Shown here: piece by piece, positions 7,215 through 10,079 of the stretch
How the letters are laid out: every line of letters begins with the position of its first letter
How positions within the stretch are numbered: the first letter of the stretch is position 1
Assembly (NCBI GenBank): GCA_014730235.1
Contig: WJIO01000333.1
Location: forward strand, 1 to 10,079
Source: Candidatus Poribacteria bacterium
GTDB lineage: Bacteria > Poribacteria > DTPJ01 > WJIO01
Reading direction: 5' to 3'
DNA: 10,079 nucleotides
Translations under genes and position numbers: made by a program
Notes under the pieces: generated by a model
Database searches by the model: none
The model's input: the letters and a program-made list of their open reading frames with translations, nothing else
Told to the model about the DNA's origin: nothing

Positions 7215-7293
7215 CGGGGTGTAGCGCAGTCCGGTTTAGCGCGCCTGCTTCGGGAGTAGGAGGTCGGAGGTTCAAATCCTCTCACCCCGACCA
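7215..7293 (+). tRNA. tRNA-Pro (anticodon CGG), CCA encoded
   Basis: The acceptor stem is CGGGGTG (7215-7221) with CACCCCG (7283-7289), discriminator A (7290) and genome-encoded CCA (7291-7293). The anticodon arm is CCTGC-TTCGGGA-GTAGG, so the anticodon is CGG, reading CCG; the stem has one G-T pair. The T arm is GGAGG-TTCAAAT-CCTCT, and the D arm GCGC...GCGC has GG in its loop. C1-G72, A73 and G35-G36 are prolyl-tRNA identity features. It starts 28 nt after the corC stop and lies 19 nt before the acylphosphatase ATG, so it may be co-transcribed and cut out of a longer RNA. Confidence 0.96.
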
Positions 7294-7312
7294 CTTTTTT
7301 ATTGTGATAATT

Positions 7313-7585
7313 ATGGTTCAAGCACATATATTTGCTCATGGGCGAGTACAAGGGGTTGGTTTTCGTTATACTGTTCAGAAGCGCGCAAGCGCTCTGGCCC
7401 TTAAAGGATATGTCAGGAATTTAAGGGATGGCCGAGTAGAAATACTGGCTCAAGGTTCGCAGGAAAGAGTTGAAAAATTAGTAGAATTTTTAAAGAACAG
7501 TCCTGGAATGTCCTATGTTGCTAAACTGGATACAGAATGGGGAGAACCTGACGAAAATTATTCTGAATTTGAGATAAGATTCTAA
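7313..7585 (+). CDS. acyP: Acylphosphatase
   Basis: This 90-residue protein has the normal acylphosphatase length and hydrolyses the carboxyl-phosphate bond of acyl phosphates in the cytoplasm. The signature GRVQGVGFRYTVQKRA carries the phosphate-binding loop and catalytic Arg18, and GYVRNLRDGRVEI carries catalytic Asn36. The remainder follows the family's ferredoxin-like fold and ends in YSEFEIRF. ATG 7313 is chosen because it gives the canonical N-terminus. An in-frame GTG at 7304 would add only three residues. The longer open frame upstream runs through the tRNA and is not coding. No Shine-Dalgarno is seen; the 19 nt between the tRNA CCA end and the ATG are CTTTTTTATTGTGATAATT. The mature mRNA may therefore be created by tRNA 3' processing, which is inference. 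Confidence 0.95.
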   Translation: MVQAHIFAHGRVQGVGFRYTVQKRASALALKGYVRNLRDGRVEILAQGSQERVEKLVEFLKNSPGMSYVAKLDTEWGEPDENYSEFEIRF

Positions 7586-7601
7586 TAATTTTCAGGGTTT
7601 T

Positions 7602-7674
7602 GGTTCTTCCGACTTGAATAAGGAAAGATGAGATTCTTCGCTTTGCTTAGAATGACAAATTCATTTAAAGATCT
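7602..7674. repeat. Truncated repeat end plus AGAATGACA-type repeat
   Basis: GGTTCTTCCG (7602-7611) copies the outer 10 bases of element A but has no partner end. It is followed by GATTCTTCGCTTTGCTTAG (7632-7650) and AATGACA (7651-7657), in which ATTCT and AGAAT can pair. The latter resembles a short repeat motif seen in many environmental genomes (recollection only). I read this as the remains of older insertions next to copy B. Confidence 0.45.
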
Positions 7675-7808
7675 GGTTCTTTAGGATATAGTGTGGTTAT
7701 AATTGAAAATTCTTTCAGCTTGTCATTCCTGCTTTCGCAGGAATGACAGCATAAAAATGACGGCATAAAGAAGTTTCTTATCTTTACCACGCTGAACCCG
7801 GAAGAACC
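7675..7808. repeat. Nested-palindrome MITE-like element, copy B
   Basis: This copy has the same orientation and plan as copy A. Its left end, GGTTCTTTAGGATATAGTG (from 7675), pairs with the right end at 7784-7808 at 18 of 25 positions, and that right end differs from copy A's by two bases. The inner palindrome GTCATTCCTGC (7722-7732) / GCAGGAATGAC (7737-7747) is perfectly kept, but its loop is TTTC where copy A has GAAA. A 14-bp unit is tandemly duplicated (ATGACAGCATAAAA 7743-7756, ATGACGGCATAAAG 7757-7770). Outer arms have decayed while the inner hairpin has not, which may point to selection on the hairpin or to its more recent arrival. Confidence 0.8.
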
Positions 7809-7844
7809 AAAAATATTATTGAAACTTGCTTATTTTTATCTAAC

Positions 7845-7890
7845 AGACGCGGATAACGGTTTCATTTGTCCTACTATGCGTCTTCTTTTT
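7845..7890 (+). promoter_or_regulatory. Terminator-like hairpin in the sigma-factor leader
   Basis: AGACGC (7845-7850) pairs with GCGTCT (7878-7883). Inside, GGATAA (7851-7856) pairs with TTGTCC (7866-7871) with one G-T pair, leaving a 9-nt loop and a 6-nt bulge (TACTAT, 7872-7877). TCTTTTT (7884-7890) follows directly, and the sigma ATG is only 16 nt beyond. It could end transcripts from acyP or attenuate the sigma gene. No strong promoter was recognised in 7809-7906. Confidence 0.4.
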
Positions 7891-7906
7891 GCTTTATACC
7901 ATAACT

Positions 7907-8806
7907 ATGAACGAAGACAAAGACTTATATGAAGATGTTTTGGATTCATCCCAATCAGATCAGGATAAAACTTCCGTCAGCCCATCTGATTCAATCGATC
8001 TTTATTTAAAACAAATTTCGAATATATCTATACTTACTGCTGAAGAAGAAAGAGAATTGGCTTACAGGATTTCCCAAAACGATAATGAAGCACGTAAATG
8101 TATGATTGAATCTAACCTGAGGCTTGTTGTTAGTGTAGCAAAAAAATTCACTGGCAGGGGGCTTTCGCTGTTGGATCTGATTGAAGAAGGCAACCTGGGA
8201 TTGATAAAAGCTGTGGATAAATTCGATTATACCATGGATAACAGGTTCAGCACATATGCAATATGGTGGATCAGGCAATCTATATCCAGAGCTATTGCAG
8301 ATCAGGGCAGGACAATAAGACTCCCGGTGCATATTACAGATTTGATTAATAAATGGCTGAAAGTTTCGCGAGAGCTTGCTAATCAACTCGGTAGAAAGCC
8401 TACAACAATCGAAATAGCCAAAAAGATGGAAATACCAGAGGAAAAAGTTAAGAGTATAATTAAGTTATGGCAGAAACCGATTTCTCTGGAAACCCCGGTT
8501 TTTGAACCAAATCAGGGTCAGCTTTCCGATCTTCTGGCGGATTCCACTCAGGTTTCCCCTACAGACCAGCTTGATGAAGATTTACAGCGAGAGGAAACTT
8601 TAAGCCTTCTGGAGCATCTAAAACCAAGAGAGCGAGAAACACTAATTCTAAGGTATGGACTTCATGATGGCGTTCAGCATACCCTGGAACAGATTGGCAA
8701 TAAATTTGGAATTACCCGGGAGCGAGTTCGGCAGATAGAATATGACGCTCTTAGAAAGCTTCGTAAAATTATATACGCCAAGGAAATCAGAACCAAACGT
8801 ACATGA
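7907..8806 (+). CDS. RpoD/SigA-like sigma-70 family RNA polymerase sigma factor
   Basis: A 299-residue sigma factor without region 1.1. After a short acidic N-terminus (about 1-25) come region 1.2 ([25 protein letters not shown]) and region 2 ([41 protein letters not shown]). The region 2.3/2.4 helix follows ([20 protein letters not shown], Trp120-Trp121), then RLPVHI, region 3 ([14 protein letters not shown]) and region 4 ([13 protein letters not shown]... [20 protein letters not shown], about 238-290). Region 2.4 and 4.2 residues match the primary-sigma class, so consensus -35/-10 recognition is expected. The short length fits a group 2 (RpoS-like) or compact primary sigma. ATG 7907 is preferred; a TTG at 7889 is in frame. 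Neither has a Shine-Dalgarno. The TATACC at 7895-7900 lies 6 nt before the ATG, so a leaderless transcript is conceivable. recO starts 25 nt after its stop. Confidence 0.93.
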   Translation: MNEDKDLYEDVLDSSQSDQDKTSVSPSDSIDLYLKQISNISILTAEEERELAYRISQNDNEARKCMIESNLRLVVSVAKKFTGRGLSLLDLIEEGNLGLIKAVDKFDYTMDNRFSTYAIWWIRQSISRAIADQGRTIRLPVHITDLINKWLKVSRELANQLGRKPTTIEIAKKMEIPEEKVKSIIKLWQKPISLETPVFEPNQGQLSDLLADSTQVSPTDQLDEDLQREETLSLLEHLKPRERETLILRYGLHDGVQHTLEQIGNKFGITRERVRQIEYDALRKLRKIIYAKEIRTKRT

Positions 8807-8831
8807 ATTTATCTTTATCAGGTGAATAATT

Positions 8832-9677
8832 TTGCCAGTACAAAAAACAAAGGCATTAGTCCTGGGTTATCATCCACTGGGTGAAGCTGATAAGATTATA
8901 TCTTTTCTAACAAAAGATTTTGGATATATTCGCGCTGTGGGCAAGGGCGCAAGAAGAATAAAGAATAAGCTCTGCGGCAGATTGGAGATAATGACTTACG
9001 GTGACCTGGTATTTTATGAAAGGACAGATAAAGACCTTCATATTATCAATACCTTTGACATAATAGAGCACTTTCAGGAACTAAGGGAAAACCTTACAAA
9101 AATTGCTTATTGCTCCTATCTGGCTGAATTAATCCAACAGATTGAGACACCGGGTGTTCAGAATACTGAAATTTTTAATCTTCTGCTCAATATAATGGTT
9201 ATGATGAGAGGACAGGATGACCCTGAATTGCTTGCCAGAATTTTTGAGCTACGGCTTCTTGCCAGTGCTGGCCTCAGCCCGAAACTAGATTCATGTGTTT
9301 TATGCACCAGCTATATTACTCCCGGCAATTCTGAATCTTTATCAGTAAAAGGGGTAACAGGTTTAAGATTTAGCGTTGCAGATGGTGGTATACTTTGTTG
9401 CGATTGCGGGAATAATTTTTCACAGCAGAAAAACAGGACGCAGACAATTGGCGCTGTAATTACAATATCCCGGGGAACCCTTGAATTGATGAAGCGCTTA
9501 CAGAATGCTCCCCTTGAGCTTCTTGCAAGATTAAAGATGCTTGACAGCAGCAGGGCCGAGATTAGAAGAATAACCAGGAATTTTATTTCATATCATATGG
9601 ATCGGGGGAAATTTCGCAGTCTGGATTTTCTTGAATCTATTGAGAAGGATGATCTGGAAACGATTAAGCAGGTTTGA
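8832..9677 (+). CDS. recO: DNA repair protein RecO
   Basis: This 281-residue RecO of the RecFOR recombination mediator complex helps load RecA onto SSB-coated single-stranded DNA. The N-terminal OB fold is clear (KTKALVLGYHPLGEADKIISF, FGYIRAVGKGARRIKNKL, LVFYERTDKDLHIINTFDII). It is followed by the helical domain (YCSYLAELIQQIE, ELLARIFELRLLASAGLSPKLDSC). A zinc site is formed by Cys155 and Cys158 (CVLC) with Cys189 or Cys190 and Cys192 (CCDC). The start is TTG 8832 with AGGTGA (8820-8825) 6 nt upstream, and the sequence begins MPVQKTKALVLGY as expected. It probably shares a transcript with the sigma gene; recO next to glyQ is a common arrangement in Firmicutes and others. Confidence 0.95.
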   Translation: MPVQKTKALVLGYHPLGEADKIISFLTKDFGYIRAVGKGARRIKNKLCGRLEIMTYGDLVFYERTDKDLHIINTFDIIEHFQELRENLTKIAYCSYLAELIQQIETPGVQNTEIFNLLLNIMVMMRGQDDPELLARIFELRLLASAGLSPKLDSCVLCTSYITPGNSESLSVKGVTGLRFSVADGGILCCDCGNNFSQQKNRTQTIGAVITISRGTLELMKRLQNAPLELLARLKMLDSSRAEIRRITRNFISYHMDRGKFRSLDFLESIEKDDLETIKQV

Positions 9678-9699
9678 TATTATGTCGCTGACTTAAGAG

Positions 9700-9781
9700 A
9701 ATTTTGAGAAAAGATTCATTGATCAAAATCCCACAAACTCCATTATAAAAGGAAGGATTTAGAAGTTCTTTTCTCAAAATT
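9700..9781. repeat. Long-spaced inverted repeat between recO and glyQ
   Basis: AATTTTGAGAAAAGA (9700-9714) is exactly complementary to TCTTTTCTCAAAATT (9767-9781). The enclosed 52 nt include a further AAATCC / GGATTT pair (about 9726-9731 / 9755-9760). It could fold into one long AT-rich hairpin in the recO 3' region. The right arm is not followed by a clean T tract, so a classical terminator is doubtful. No T-box motif (AGGGTGGNACCGCG) is present, although glyQ genes elsewhere often carry one. Confidence 0.6.
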
Positions 9782-9809
9782 TTGGATAGATAAAAAAGTC
9801 TAGTATATA
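9782..9809 (+). promoter_or_regulatory. Weak promoter candidate for glyQ
   Basis: TTGGAT (9782-9787), a 16-base spacer and TATATA (9804-9809); an 18-base spacing to TATATA at 9806-9811 is equally possible. It lies directly after the inverted repeat and before the Shine-Dalgarno AGGTGG (9815-9820). Weak match in AT-rich DNA. Confidence 0.3.
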
Positions 9810-9831
9810 TAAATAGGTGGTAAATATTGAA

Positions 9832-10079
9832 ATGAATTTTCAAGATATTATATTAAAATTGCATGAATATTGGGCGAACCGGGGTTGTGTTCTCTGGCAA
9901 CCGTGTGATATTGAAGTTGGAGCTGGCACCTTTAATCCAGCTACTTTTCTTCGTGTTTTAGGGCCAGAACCCTGGCGTGTCGCTTATGTTGAGCCTTCAC
10001 GAAGACCTACTGACGGTAGGTATGGGGATAATCCCTGGCGCACCGGTCATTATTACCAGTACCAGGTTATACTTAAACC
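9832..10079 (+). CDS. glyQ: Glycyl-tRNA synthetase alpha subunit, 5' part only
   Basis: The first 82 codons of GlyQ are present and the window ends inside the gene. GlyQ is the catalytic subunit of the alpha2-beta2 glycyl-tRNA synthetase and charges tRNA-Gly in the cytoplasm. The sequence opens [20 protein letters not shown] and continues with the hallmark class II segment [20 protein letters not shown], then [20 protein letters not shown] and the [10 protein letters not shown] stretch. ATG 9832 matches the family start exactly; AGGTGG (9815-9820) is 11 nt upstream. glyS is expected to follow outside the window. The intact start suggests a functional gene, but most of it is unseen. Confidence 0.96.
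   Translation, partial: MNFQDIILKLHEYWANRGCVLWQPCDIEVGAGTFNPATFLRVLGPEPWRVAYVEPSRRPTDGRYGDNPWRTGHYYQYQVILK

Noticed and set aside
7205-7312. Upstream extension of the acylphosphatase frame
   Set aside because: The frame runs through the entire tRNA-Pro gene; the family N-terminus begins at ATG 7313.
9678-9831. T-box riboswitch upstream of glyQ
   Set aside because: No conserved antiterminator motif, specifier loop arrangement or T-tract terminator is present.

Overview
This window looks like a chromosomal housekeeping stretch from an uncultured, probably Gram-negative-type bacterium. The best clue to its identity is a secreted LamG protein (700-1512) whose C-terminal tail (AVEPGDKLASTW) I associate from memory with the many LamG proteins of Candidatus Poribacteria. 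I could not check this against a database, so treat the phylum as a moderate-to-weak inference. The core genes are all well-conserved bacterial families, and every gene lies on the + strand.

Layout. Positions 1-699 are non-coding. They hold two copies of a palindromic repeat family (1-121 and 151-334), then a strong promoter candidate and a hairpin-rich leader of nearly 300 nt in front of the LamG gene. The LamG gene ends at a textbook terminator (1532-1565). A new transcription unit then starts: phoH (1768), a PgpH/YqfF-type c-di-AMP phosphodiesterase (2837), ybeY (5211), an unannotated 50-codon ORF (5702-5854) and a CNNM/CBS/CorC membrane protein (5861). A tRNA-Pro(CGG) gene with encoded CCA follows (7215-7293), and 19 nt after it comes an acylphosphatase (7313). 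A second repeat cluster (7602-7808) and a terminator-like hairpin (7845-7890) precede an RpoD/SigA-like sigma factor (7907). Then come recO (8832) and the first 82 codons of glyQ (9832, cut by the window end).

How the genes fit together. PhoH, YbeY and the CorC-type protein recall the ybeZ-ybeY-ybeX cluster of proteobacteria. phoH-pgpH-ybeY ... recO-glyQ recalls the Firmicutes arrangement. The usual dgkA/era section between ybeY and recO is replaced here by CorC, tRNA-Pro, acylphosphatase and sigma. The themes are RNA maturation (PhoH, YbeY), second-messenger turnover (PgpH), transcription (sigma), recombinational repair (RecO) and tRNA charging (tRNA-Pro, GlyQ). Several genes start with TTG or GTG behind good Shine-Dalgarno sequences. 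The sigma and acylphosphatase genes instead have ATG starts with no visible Shine-Dalgarno.

I did not find an obvious new defence or biosynthetic system. The items most worth a second look are the nested-palindrome repeat family, whose inner hairpin is flipped between copies, and the translationally coupled Arg/aromatic-rich small ORF between ybeY and corC. Next are the sigma-factor leader hairpin and the tRNA-acylphosphatase junction.
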